A DNA stretch of 64,000 nucleotides from JAPLHP01 sp963720375 (GTDB lineage Bacteria > Chloroflexota > Dehalococcoidia > UBA2247 > RBG-13-53-26), in the NCBI GenBank assembly GCA_963720375.1, contig CAVRFM010000004.1, forward strand, positions 1-64,000, read 5' to 3'. The stretch's first letter is position 1; every line of letters starts with the position of its first letter. Positions 49,894 to 58,808 of this stretch are shown here, one piece after another. Both the position numbers and the translations under genes were made by a program. The notes beneath the pieces were generated by a model, which had not been told where the DNA came from, made no database searches, and saw nothing but the letters and a program-made list of their open reading frames with translations.

Positions 49894-51303
49894 ATGAAAA
49901 CGTCTCACAGATCAATACCACTCAATTGTATGGACAGGGCTGTCCTGGCTTTTCACGAGATAAACGAGCCTTTTATCATTCACGCTTTCCTGGACCTCGA
50001 GGGCCAAATTGACCCGTCCAGATTGAACCAGGCTATCATGTCTGCCCAGATGGCCCACCCCGTAATGAGGACGATCCTGCGGGGCAAGTACCTCAGGATT
50101 GACCGCGAAGTGCAGGATGACCTCGGAAACAGCGTCCTCACCGTGCAGAGTCTGGCTCAGATCCCGGATTCGGACTACGATCGGTATCTCTTTGAATGGA
50201 TGAACAAGCCCCTGGATCTGAGGAAGGAGTTCCCTTTCAGGGTACTTCTGTTGAGGAAGGATGAGACTCAATCCACCCTGGTTTTCACCTTCCATCACTC
50301 GGCAGCGGATGGGATCCACGCTATGTTCTTTATAAGGAAGATCATTGAGTACTACAACAACGAGGTTCCCAGCGATTATAAGCCGCCGGAGGATATCCGC
50401 CTGTCACGTAAGGGGGATGCTCTGTTTGAATTCGCCCAGAGCCAGAGGGCCAGGGTAAAGAACTACTATTGGAAGATAACCTACGATAGCCTCTACCGCC
50501 TTTTTCTGGCGGCTGTTCCTTCTCCGTCCAGGGTTTACCATGATAAATCAGGGCGATCGAGAGATACCTTCTTCTGCAATACCACCATAGGCCCGGAGAA
50601 ACTGAAGCAGATCGAAGCCAAAGCAATATCGGCTGGCGTTGAGGTGAATGACATACTTCTGGCGTCGTGTTACCGGATAGTGGATAAGTGGAACCGGATG
50701 CATGGAAAGGCCAGCCATAAGGTGCGGGCCATGGTCGTTGTGAATGTCAGCCCCAAGGAGCTTCGCCAGGTCGTTTCGAACGAGATATCCTGGATCTCTC
50801 CAGCTACCTGGCCTGCAGACAGGGCGGATCAGGCCAAGCTGCTGAAGAAATTGAGGTCGTATACCATCTCTGCGACCATGGACAGGAGGGCCTTTTCGCT
50901 GGTCTACTTCTTCTATTTTCTTACCCGGCTGCCGCCGGTCGTCTACCGGCAGGTCTTCAGGCTCCTGGTTTTATTGCGGACACACGCTGATTGCCCTGAC
51001 GTGACCAATATTGGCGTCATCTGGCCCAAGATAGGATCTGAGGAACCGGCGGTCACTCATATAGGCAATGCCAGGATAGTCAATTTGACCGGCGCACCGC
51101 CAGTGGTGACCCCGTGGACACTGGCCTTTGCCATCAATACCTACAACAGGACTATGAATATCTCTTTCACCTACAGACCTGCCATGTTCTCCAGAGAAAA
51201 GATGCAGGAGCTCTTGAATCTCTATGTCGAAGAGGTGATGAACTACCAGGTCGGCTCGAAGGGTGTTGTGGCGGAATCATCATCGGCTGCTCTGCTCGGC
51301 TAG
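49894..51303 (+). CDS. Condensation-domain acyltransferase
   Basis: A 469-residue CoA-dependent acyltransferase of the condensation/WS-DGAT/PapA superfamily. The catalytic HHxxxDG is FHHSAADGIHAMFF near 131. Other typical parts are VNDILLASCYRIVDKWNR near 250 and a late NTYNRTMNISFTYRPAMF near 425. Such stand-alone enzymes esterify alcohols, glycolipids or peptides. No NRPS, PKS or acyl carrier gene is nearby, so a lipid ester or wax-like product is one possibility. Good SD gaggaaag. It lies just before the restriction-modification-like island. Confidence 0.82.
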   Translation: MKTSHRSIPLNCMDRAVLAFHEINEPFIIHAFLDLEGQIDPSRLNQAIMSAQMAHPVMRTILRGKYLRIDREVQDDLGNSVLTVQSLAQIPDSDYDRYLFEWMNKPLDLRKEFPFRVLLLRKDETQSTLVFTFHHSAADGIHAMFFIRKIIEYYNNEVPSDYKPPEDIRLSRKGDALFEFAQSQRARVKNYYWKITYDSLYRLFLAAVPSPSRVYHDKSGRSRDTFFCNTTIGPEKLKQIEAKAISAGVEVNDILLASCYRIVDKWNRMHGKASHKVRAMVVVNVSPKELRQVVSNEISWISPATWPADRADQAKLLKKLRSYTISATMDRRAFSLVYFFYFLTRLPPVVYRQVFRLLVLLRTHADCPDVTNIGVIWPKIGSEEPAVTHIGNARIVNLTGAPPVVTPWTLAFAINTYNRTMNISFTYRPAMFSREKMQELLNLYVEEVMNYQVGSKGVVAESSSAALLG

Positions 51304-51443
51304 GATAGCGGGGCTTTGAGGATTTCCTGGTTTACTCACCCATCTTCATTCCTGCAGAGACCAATGATGCCCAATGAATTGAGCGGTGCGCGTCATGACA
51401 TGACCGTTGGCCTGCAACAACTTGTTAACCAGCCTTCTTTTTG

Positions 51444-52661
51444 CTATGTCAAAACAAATCGTAGAATGACCTCTTCTCTCATCCGATTCCGCATTTTTTG
51501 ACCTGCTGTCGGTGAATTTGGAGGAGGAAGATACCTTCTGGATTCTGGTAGTGAGCGGCTCGTCTTTGAAGCGAGTTTAAATCCTCTTTTCTGTGCCAAA
51601 CTTATCAGCGCTTCCGAATTCTTGATATATGCCCCGCGAATTGAAGAATTGCCAATCACAAAAATAGCCTGGCCATTATCCTTCAAAACGCGCCTGCACT
51701 CTGATAAAACATTGCTCACGTCATATAGATAGCGTATTATCATGTTACGATAGCGTCCGTCTAGACGGTCTGTATCTCCCATTTGCTCAAGAATATTCAA
51801 TGACTCGCTAGTCGGAGTTAGAGACACAGAACGTTCCGCCCCAATATTACTTGACCGCATTGATCTCAGGGAATTAATGGAACATCCCATCCACACCAGA
51901 GAAAGCTTATTGCCACGTAAATAGTCAATTGCGTTGAGATAAGGCGGCGACGTGATCACCAGATCAAAACTATTACTACTGAACGACAGGCAACGCGCAT
52001 CCCCTTTCGCAACCATAGCAGGAGGAACTTGAACATTATCATCGCGAAACGGAGCCTTTTTGGTAATGTAGTCTACAGCAGAAAGAAACTTGTCAAATGG
52101 GTTGACTGGCGCTTTTTCGTACTTTCGATGTGGTCTACTATGAGAAACGTCCATTGCAAGAGATACTCCCAGTTTTTTTGTAATAATAAGCCGAGAGAAA
52201 GCAGTCCAAAGTAAATTCTTCTCGTCTGAATTGTCTACGTGTGATATACAACGTGACAAAGCTGTTAGTTGAACACGGCTATTATCATCGAACCAAAATT
52301 TGATAAATTGCCTAGTCTCATCATCTGCTTGAGGCGGATAAGCTTCGTCTGGTGCAAGCTCTTTTGCGATTTTAACCGCTTTGTCAAGAATCAATCTAGC
52401 GCGTTGCGAAACTCTATCTGAGGGAATATCAGAACACCAAGCACGGGCAATCAGCACGGCTAATGGATCCGTGTCACATCCAAATGCTTGATGACCTCTT
52501 GCTCTAGCGATTACCAGAGATGTCCCTGATCCTATCATAGGATCAAGTACGCGCAGGGACTTTCCATTGTCTGGTAAGTTGTTCCAAACTATAGAAGGAG
52601 CCATCCTTGCAGGAAATGGATGAATTGGATGTATTTGCGACACTTGGAATGCTCCAGTCAT
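51444..52661 (-). CDS. DNA methyltransferase (N4-cytosine or N6-adenine type)
   Basis: A 405-residue SAM-dependent DNA methylase. In order: a motif-X-like HPFPARMAP near 14, motif I DPMIGSGTSLV at 40-50, motif II-like FGCDTDPLAVLIARAW, a variable middle part (80-220) that may hold target recognition, and motif IV TSPPYLNAIDYLRG at 237-250. The C-terminal part has CRRVLKDNGQAIFVIGNSS. TSPPY is typical of N4-cytosine or N6-adenine methylases. The start overlaps the stop of the GHKL ATPase-nuclease gene by four bases (ATGA), so the two are made together. The DNA is more AT-rich than its neighbours, which suggests transfer. Confidence 0.88.
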   Translation of the reverse strand: MTGAFQVSQIHPIHPFPARMAPSIVWNNLPDNGKSLRVLDPMIGSGTSLVIARARGHQAFGCDTDPLAVLIARAWCSDIPSDRVSQRARLILDKAVKIAKELAPDEAYPPQADDETRQFIKFWFDDNSRVQLTALSRCISHVDNSDEKNLLWTAFSRLIITKKLGVSLAMDVSHSRPHRKYEKAPVNPFDKFLSAVDYITKKAPFRDDNVQVPPAMVAKGDARCLSFSSNSFDLVITSPPYLNAIDYLRGNKLSLVWMGCSINSLRSMRSSNIGAERSVSLTPTSESLNILEQMGDTDRLDGRYRNMIIRYLYDVSNVLSECRRVLKDNGQAIFVIGNSSIRGAYIKNSEALISLAQKRGFKLASKTSRSLPESRRYLPPPNSPTAGQKMRNRMREEVILRFVLT

Positions 52662-55234
52662 ATTACGATGGTCTTTCTCTCATCTTCAGGGTATTCGTCA
52701 ATTGAGTCTTGTATATCTTTTAGTACGAGATCCGGCCGACGTCTGATTTCTACATTGGTTTCTCGTGCAAAAACAATACCGGGGGCCATGGCTTGCATTG
52801 CTTTGCAATGCTCTTTTAATTCTTGTTTGGATATCTTTATTGGTGGATCACGATATTCCATGGCGGTCATAACCGCAGCATATTCGATGGCATGGTCGGG
52901 ACGACTTTGGGCTCGTTGCCATATTGTTTCAAGAATTTCTTTATAAGGCAATGTATCTGGTATCTCTTTTTCAATGCCATCAACCCATTCTCTTGATTGC
53001 TCAGCAGTGATGCATGTCTCGAGTAGCTCTCTCAAGCGATACAAGCTTATTCGTTTGGCGGGAACCAACCGTACAAGACGAGCCAGGTCATCAATGTGCA
53101 TCAATGTGATCGTTTTCCCAGTATTCTTCTTCAGTTCTTTTATCTCTATCACTGATGCCGAATCGTCTCCTGCAGAAGTTTCAAACGCGTTACCGATCAC
53201 AACATGATGATCGCACTTGAAATCATTCATGTGTCGAGCGATTCCAGAGACATCTAACCGCTTTGCGCTGACTTTACCACCACTCTTTGCCTCGAGTCCA
53301 AGTTTATAACGCTGCATGGTGCCATCCTCCGAGGCTGCTAGGTATGCTTCTGCAGTGCCGTCAGGTTTGCCCTTGCCTCCAATGCGAATAACGTTATCAA
53401 ATCCAATAGCTTCAAAAGCTGCTCGCATTTCCTCCTCTAACTTGTTCTCAGCGTCTTTCGCATCACTGAGTGCCAGCGCTATCATCCCTGGCGTTCGCCG
53501 GACGGCTGAGCGCACAAAGTAGCGCAAGAGCTCATCTCTTTGGAACAGTATGTCACGAATCTTACTTTCATCCAATCCCATATAATACAGATGCGCCTCT
53601 GTGAGCACCTCTGTCATAGCATACATTTCTAACGGCATGCTATCTGCGGACTTTGAATAAAGTTCTTGGAACGCTGCCACAAAGGGGTGAGATGTATTGA
53701 TAAGGAGCTTACTATCCCTTATTTCGTAGATAGCAATGCCATCCCTACTGTCCAATGTAACTAACTGAGTCTGCTGAACTATATCATCTTTGGAATTGAG
53801 TTTGGTTTGGAGCTGTCCAATCAGCTCCTTTTTCCCAACTTCATTAAGCCCCTCAGGAAATCGCGTATAAACAGGTCTTACTTTGCCCTCAATTGCAGAT
53901 TTGGCTAATGCAAAGAGGGGCATCCGTGTCAGACTCCCTGGCGTTGACGATATCCGGGCAGCTAAGAGCGCTCCGGGCGATTGTGATTTCTCGTGCTCAA
54001 CGAGACGATTGCGTGCAAAGTTAAACGACGCATGGAGAAAATATTGAGCTAACTTGTACAACTCTCCCTGCTGCAAGGATTCTCTTGAAGAGCGCAGCAC
54101 TTCGTCCAAACTGTCAATATGGACAACCATCCGGAATTGGGAGAATGTTCCATGTCTGAGCAGATTTCTTGGTATGCCAAATCCATCATCTTCATCAGCT
54201 GTGTTAATCATCCGTCCGCGAACATATACAAAGAAGCCATTACTACGCCCCCATTCGGCAGATTTGCCGCTAGAGATATCGCCGTCGTAAAGCTCTATGT
54301 AGCCTGTTATACGCCCCAACTCAGGGTGGGAAAGGCCATAGCGATATATAGAGTCTTTAGGGAAACTCTCATCTTGCGTAGCCTCGAATCCTTCCGGACA
54401 AGGCTCTCTCAGTGTGTCTTCCACAATATCTTTGCCGATAATCCATTTCTCTATAAGAGGTACATCAAGCTTTGAAGGTTCCACAGGGTCGCCATCTAGA
54501 AATAGTCTGAAGTCGTCGCGAAGCGGCATTGCTGTGTGCAAAATCCACCTAAGCCTAGCTCGCTGGATTTTTCTCCCCATTTCTTTTAGCCCAGACATAA
54601 TCGCTACAGTCCAAGAAGGCGCAGCGCCGTTGCCGAACAATCTCAAAGCTTTATAGCCCTCTTTTGAACCCTTGATCCAGGGGCGCAACAACTGTAAGGC
54701 TTCTTCTTCAGATAGCATGCGAATAGGAATGGTGATCTTTTTATCGTTGAACACCCCTTCCTGCTCCAACTCAGATGTCTTAACTTGTTGTGGCGAAGCT
54801 AGGGCGGAGGTATAGTTCATAGTTGCTGCAAAAAACTTTCCATTGGATTTACAGACATGCGTTAATCGTTCTGCCAGCACATATGTAGCAAGTTTGCCGA
54901 TACCAAATTTACCAATCGGCTTGCGTTCGGATTTGGACTCTTCATTTCGCCTCGGACTTCGGCCGATAATCCAAAGCTCTTTCAGGGCGCTGGGATCCAT
55001 TCCCTCACCATCGTCAATGACGACAATAGTTGCGTCTGGAGCCGTGAGATCAGGAGACAGGATCACATGTACATTATGGGCGCTTGCATCAAATGAGTTG
55101 GAAACAAGTTCCTCAACCGCTTTATGAGGACTAGAGTAGAGTCCGTCAGAGAACAGTTGAATGATGCGGTTACTGATACGAACATTGATTGTATCGATCT
55201 CTTGACCGAGTGACACAAATTCTTCATTTGCCAT
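52658..55234 (-). CDS. GHKL ATPase with C-terminal PD-(D/E)XK nuclease domain
   Basis: An 858-residue protein. The N-terminal GHKL (Hsp90/MutL-type) ATPase has the N box EELVSNSFDA near 41-50, DDGEGMD at 74-80 and GKFGIGK at 108-114. A middle transducer part follows (up to about 590). Residues about 605-700 look like a restriction-endonuclease fold: FEAIGFDNVIRIGGKGKPDG with Asp near 625, then LGLEAKSGGKVSAKRLDVSG with the ExK at 648-650, and a conserved core DHHVVIGNAF. GHKL ATPases linked to nucleases and methylases are known from restriction-modification-like systems related to eukaryotic MORC proteins. With the methylase gene just after it, this looks like the restriction half of such a system. 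Confidence 0.88.
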   Translation of the reverse strand: MANEEFVSLGQEIDTINVRISNRIIQLFSDGLYSSPHKAVEELVSNSFDASAHNVHVILSPDLTAPDATIVVIDDGEGMDPSALKELWIIGRSPRRNEESKSERKPIGKFGIGKLATYVLAERLTHVCKSNGKFFAATMNYTSALASPQQVKTSELEQEGVFNDKKITIPIRMLSEEEALQLLRPWIKGSKEGYKALRLFGNGAAPSWTVAIMSGLKEMGRKIQRARLRWILHTAMPLRDDFRLFLDGDPVEPSKLDVPLIEKWIIGKDIVEDTLREPCPEGFEATQDESFPKDSIYRYGLSHPELGRITGYIELYDGDISSGKSAEWGRSNGFFVYVRGRMINTADEDDGFGIPRNLLRHGTFSQFRMVVHIDSLDEVLRSSRESLQQGELYKLAQYFLHASFNFARNRLVEHEKSQSPGALLAARISSTPGSLTRMPLFALAKSAIEGKVRPVYTRFPEGLNEVGKKELIGQLQTKLNSKDDIVQQTQLVTLDSRDGIAIYEIRDSKLLINTSHPFVAAFQELYSKSADSMPLEMYAMTEVLTEAHLYYMGLDESKIRDILFQRDELLRYFVRSAVRRTPGMIALALSDAKDAENKLEEEMRAAFEAIGFDNVIRIGGKGKPDGTAEAYLAASEDGTMQRYKLGLEAKSGGKVSAKRLDVSGIARHMNDFKCDHHVVIGNAFETSAGDDSASVIEIKELKKNTGKTITLMHIDDLARLVRLVPAKRISLYRLRELLETCITAEQSREWVDGIEKEIPDTLPYKEILETIWQRAQSRPDHAIEYAAVMTAMEYRDPPIKISKQELKEHCKAMQAMAPGIVFARETNVEIRRRPDLVLKDIQDSIDEYPEDERKTIVI

Positions 55235-55903
55235 TATCGATATACCCTCATGTAATCACCTGCAACTTGGCCGTTCATCCCTTTAGTGTTTCGTCAGCTG
55301 CACATCGCTGTGGCTAACATTAGTTTTAGACTAATCCTACGTATGACAGTATTATATGTGCATCGCCTTCAACAAGAGAGATAATTGACCTGCCCCTGAT
55401 AAGTGTACTACTTCTTAAGTGACGTGGGATTCATCTCGGACATTAGCATAAGAGAACAGAGGGTGTCAACCTGTGCTTGTTGTATCTACCACCCCAACCG
55501 CAGCTTGGATACAAAAGGTGCGACAGCCTGTGGTTCTACAAGGCGTTGGTGGGGTGATGATTGACTAGACCAGATGCTTTAACTGCAGGTCGCTTGAAGG
55601 AGAATCCTGCAAAAGTCGGAGATAAAGATAGCTGGCAAATCGATTCGCAGGTTGGCCTGACTCGTTTCCCGAGATGCAGGTTCACCCCCTTTCTGCGACT
55701 GATTTGCCAGCCGTGCCGTGGATATAGCAGCCTTCTTGTCTGATTAACATCATAAGTCAGCCTGCATGGGTTGGGAAGTGATGGAGTTCTAGAAGATGCT
55801 TCTATATGCGGTTGGTGAAAGAAAAATCATGCTTTTGAAATCCGCTCGTTTGTCTGATAGCATCTGATGAGGCAGTGTTGGTTGAAGGGAAGAAGATAGC
55901 TTT
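55235..55903. other. Long intergenic stretch upstream of the GHKL-methylase pair
   Basis: No real gene is supported. A TTG-started frame at 55561-55743 and several minus-strand frames do not look coding. The part next to the GHKL gene holds its likely promoter and an inverted repeat (see 55319-55356). The middle (about 55490-55560) has words similar to those in the relic at 3400-3440 (a minus-strand FCIQAAVG-like reading), perhaps a decayed dispersed element. Confidence 0.4.
55319..55356 (-). promoter_or_regulatory. Likely promoter and operator of the GHKL-methylase operon
   Basis: attagt (55319-55324) and actaat (55330-55335) form a perfect inverted repeat around tttag. Upstream of it on the minus strand lies a perfect -10 box TATAAT (55356-55351). 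A good -35 box is not seen. A repressor or controller protein bound at the repeat would act just downstream of the transcription start. Confidence 0.35.
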
Positions 55904-56413
55904 GTGACGAATGCAATTGAAACCCTTCTGGGATTTGATCCGGGACTTCTTGTCCCCGAACAAAGGATAAGAGAGTTCTGCGCGGAGGACAAATGTGGGA
56001 ATTATCAGAAGCACTACATGTGTCCGCCGCTCGTGGGCTCGTTGGTCGAGATAGACAAAAGACTCCGGAAGTTCCGCCGAGGACTGCTGCTGCAGTACTC
56101 AAAACCCTTGGGTGCTACAAGAGACGCAGAGGAATTGAAACAGACCAAACTGGATTTCCACAACATAATTCTCCAACTGGAAGACTTTATGAGGGATGCA
56201 GGCGTAGAGCCTGTGTGGGGAATGATCGGTGGGGCCTGTGAGCTATGCGAAGTCTGCGGAGCCAGGATCGGCAAGCCATGTCCCTATCCCGATAGAGCAC
56301 GAACCTCACTCGAATCAATAGGTATTGATGTCCAGGCGTTGCTGCGCGGGTTTGGTTTGGACAACGAGTTTCGTCCGCACAGGATAACTTGGACTGGTTG
56401 TGTCCTCTTCTAA
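55904..56413 (+). CDS. DUF2284 metal-binding protein
   Basis: A 169-residue Cys-rich protein: REFCAEDKCGNYQKHYMCPP near 23, and GGACELCEVCGARIGKPCPY with PDRARTSLESIGIDV near 110. This is the DUF2284 family, predicted metal- or Fe-S-binding proteins common in anaerobes and methanogens; the function is unknown. The last residues (ITWTGCVLF) are also typical. It starts at a GTG with aagggaag upstream. No operon partner except perhaps the peroxiredoxin 150 bases on. Confidence 0.82.
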   Translation: MTNAIETLLGFDPGLLVPEQRIREFCAEDKCGNYQKHYMCPPLVGSLVEIDKRLRKFRRGLLLQYSKPLGATRDAEELKQTKLDFHNIILQLEDFMRDAGVEPVWGMIGGACELCEVCGARIGKPCPYPDRARTSLESIGIDVQALLRGFGLDNEFRPHRITWTGCVLF

Positions 56414-56565
56414 AGAGCGCATGGGTCTTGCCGATAAAGATTCAAACCTACATTGACTATTCTTTGATGTTTGGTTAGGCTTTGGAGACCATATCGGATG
56501 CCCAGACAGTGCTGGATAGACTGAGCACCACCGTTGGCAAAACTGAGTAGGAGGAGGTCTTCTAG

Positions 56566-57039
56566 ATGGACAAGAAACAGAGGTTGGCAAGCAAAGGAGA
56601 AACAGCGCCGGACTTCGTGCTCAAAGACCAGAACGGCACAGATTTCAAGCTGTCGGAATTGAAAGGAAAGCGAGTCCTGCTATCCTTTCACCCTCTCGCC
56701 TGGACAGAGATCTGTGCCAAGCAGATGCAATCACTGGAAGAAAACAGAGGGGTTCTGGAGGCCTTGAATACAATCCCGGTGGGACTCAGTGTTGACACGG
56801 TTCCATCGAAGAAGGCATGGGCCGATCATCTCGGAATCAAGGTCGTACGTTTGTTATCTGATTTCTGGCCGCACGGCCAGGTGGCGAGCGCCTACGGCAT
56901 TTTCAGAGAGAAGAACGGTTTCTCTGAGAGGGCGAATATCATCGTGGATGAGAAGGGCAAAATTGCCTTCGTCAAGGTGTATGAGATACGTCAATTACCT
57001 GACATGGGCGAGATTATCGGCGTTATAAAGGGCCTCTAG
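56566..57039 (+). CDS. Peroxiredoxin (AhpC/TSA family)
   Basis: A 157-residue thiol peroxidase. It starts with the typical KGETAPDFVLKDQNGTDFKL. The active site usually written FxxxxFTxVC appears as FHPLAWTEICAKQM with the peroxidatic Cys near 51. A resolving Cys is not obvious, which suggests a 1-Cys or partner-resolved enzyme. The later VDTVPSKKAWADHLGIK and SDFWPHGQVASAYGIF are conserved. The SD aggaggagg is excellent. It would protect an anaerobe from peroxide. Confidence 0.87.
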   Translation: MDKKQRLASKGETAPDFVLKDQNGTDFKLSELKGKRVLLSFHPLAWTEICAKQMQSLEENRGVLEALNTIPVGLSVDTVPSKKAWADHLGIKVVRLLSDFWPHGQVASAYGIFREKNGFSERANIIVDEKGKIAFVKVYEIRQLPDMGEIIGVIKGL

Positions 57040-57199
57040 CCTTCTACCTGCAGCAGGGCTTGTCATGCATGATGCTATATTAACAATGCCTTGGGGCTGT
57101 CCGAGAGGTGGGTGATGTCCGCTGTTTTCTTCTCTGGGGACTCCGGATTTCTGCTCCCCGTTTTCACAGGGACAAGCTTCGCAGAATGACAAATGATAT

Positions 57200-57223
57200 A
57201 GGGGCACGGCATGCCGTGCCCCT
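57200..57223. repeat. 24-bp perfect palindrome
   Basis: The sequence aggggcacggcatgccgtgcccct is its own reverse complement over 24 bases. It lies between the converging peroxiredoxin and purH and could form a strong hairpin. Nearby words (cgcagaatgacaaatga at 57178-57194) resemble the ends of dispersed REP-like repeats. Confidence 0.7.
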
Positions 57224-57246
57224 ACGATGGTAGAAATTACAGCGAC

Positions 57247-58788
57247 TTAGTGTCTGAAATGCCTCACGCCGGTGAAGACCATCGCCATGTTGTATTTGTC
57301 AGCGGTCTGGATGGTCTCCTCGTCCCTGACAGAGCCACCGGGCTGGATGATGGCGGTAACACCGCCTTTGGCGGCGAGTTCGACTCCATCGGCAAAGGGA
57401 AAGAAAGCATCTGACCCCAGGACGGTCCCCCTGGCGCGTTCCCCTGCCCTTTCCAGGGCCAGTTGCACGCTCACCACGCGGCTGGGCTGTCCGGCCCCCA
57501 TCCCCAATAAGGTATTGTCCTTGACGAGGACAATGGCGTTGGACTTGATCAGCTTCACGGCCTGCCAGGCGAAGAACAGGTCTTTCCTTTCCTCAGGTGT
57601 TGGTTCGCGTTTGGTTACGGTGCGCGGAGTCAACTCTTTCTCGGTGATATAGTCTGTGGTCTGTGCCAGCAAACCACCCCTGACCCGCCGGAAATCCATA
57701 TAGGGGGGCTCACCCTTGGCTGGCGAGACGTTCACGCCAAGGGTGATGATCCGGAAATCCTTCTTACGCTTGAGTAGGGCCAGCGCATCGTCTGCATATT
57801 TAGGGGCTATGATGCCATCGAAATGGGTCTTGTAGATCTCCTGAGCAGTGGCCATATCAATCGTCCTGTTGGAGGCAACTATCCCGCCGAAAGCGGCCAG
57901 GGGGTCTCCGGCGAGGGCCCGGCGGTAGGCTTCCGCCAGGTCATCATGGCTGCACAGTCCACAGGGGTTATTGTGTTTGATGATGGCCACAGTAGGCCCG
58001 GGAAAATCGATGACGGCGTTTAAGGCCGCATCGAGGTCCAGAATATTGTTGAAGGAGAGTTCCTTCCCTCCCAGTTGGCTGGAGCGAACGAGGCTGGCTT
58101 GCGGCTTCCTGGGATTCTCCTCCTCATAGAAGGCTGCCTGCTGGTGCGGATTCTCTCCGTAGGAGAGATTGCTGCGCTTCTTGAGTGCGATGGTCATTAC
58201 CTCGGGGAAGCCCTTTTCTTTGTCTCTGAGATATTGGGCAATGGCAGTATCATAGTAAGCGACATGCTGGAAGGCCTTCTGGGCCAGCTTTTGCCGCAGT
58301 TCCAGATCGACCTTGCCTTTGGTCAAGGCATCAAGAACAGTGCCGTAATCCGCCGGATCAACGACGACGATGACGGCAGGGAAGTTCTTGGCGGCGGCGC
58401 GAATCATGGTGGGGCCGCCGATGTCGATATTCTCCAGGGCTTCGTCCAGGGTGACGCCTTCTCTGGCTATGGTCTGGAGAAAGGGATAGAGGTTGACTAC
58501 CACCATGTCGATGGGTTGAATGCCCTTTTCGGCCAGCTCGGCCATATGGCTTTTGACGTTGCGTTTGGCCAGGATTCCGCCGTGGACCGCCGGATGCAGC
58601 GTCTTCACCCGGCCGTCGAGGATCTCGGGGAAGTTGGTGATGTCGGAGACGCTGTGCACCGGTACGCCGGCGTCCTTCAGCGTATTCTTGGTGCCGCCGG
58701 TGCTGAAGATCTCCACCTTCAATTTAGCTAGTCCTCCGGCGAAGTCCACCAGCCCTGTCTTATCTGAAACGCTCAGAATAGCTCGCAT
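57247..58788 (-). CDS. purH: Bifunctional AICAR transformylase/IMP cyclohydrolase
   Basis: A 513-residue enzyme for the last two steps of IMP synthesis. Residues 1-195 are the cyclohydrolase (ILSVSDKTGLVDFA, FSTGGTKNTLKDAGV, DGRVKTLHPAVHGGILAKR, ENIDIGGPTMIRAAAKNF). The rest is the transformylase (LSYGENPHQQAAFYEEE, KELSFNNILDLDAAL, IKHNNPCGLCSHDDLAEAYR, and the C-terminal SDAFFPFADGVELAAKGGV). All motifs appear intact. It is the last gene of the purF-purM-purH operon, 20 bases after purM. Confidence 0.96.
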   Translation of the reverse strand: MRAILSVSDKTGLVDFAGGLAKLKVEIFSTGGTKNTLKDAGVPVHSVSDITNFPEILDGRVKTLHPAVHGGILAKRNVKSHMAELAEKGIQPIDMVVVNLYPFLQTIAREGVTLDEALENIDIGGPTMIRAAAKNFPAVIVVVDPADYGTVLDALTKGKVDLELRQKLAQKAFQHVAYYDTAIAQYLRDKEKGFPEVMTIALKKRSNLSYGENPHQQAAFYEEENPRKPQASLVRSSQLGGKELSFNNILDLDAALNAVIDFPGPTVAIIKHNNPCGLCSHDDLAEAYRRALAGDPLAAFGGIVASNRTIDMATAQEIYKTHFDGIIAPKYADDALALLKRKKDFRIITLGVNVSPAKGEPPYMDFRRVRGGLLAQTTDYITEKELTPRTVTKREPTPEERKDLFFAWQAVKLIKSNAIVLVKDNTLLGMGAGQPSRVVSVQLALERAGERARGTVLGSDAFFPFADGVELAAKGGVTAIIQPGGSVRDEETIQTADKYNMAMVFTGVRHFRH

Positions 58789-58808
58789 CTTGTCTCCCTT
58801 TCTTTAAA

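Noticed and set aside
55561..55743. 60-codon frame starting at TTG
   Set aside because: No SD, no recognisable domain and a random-looking composition.
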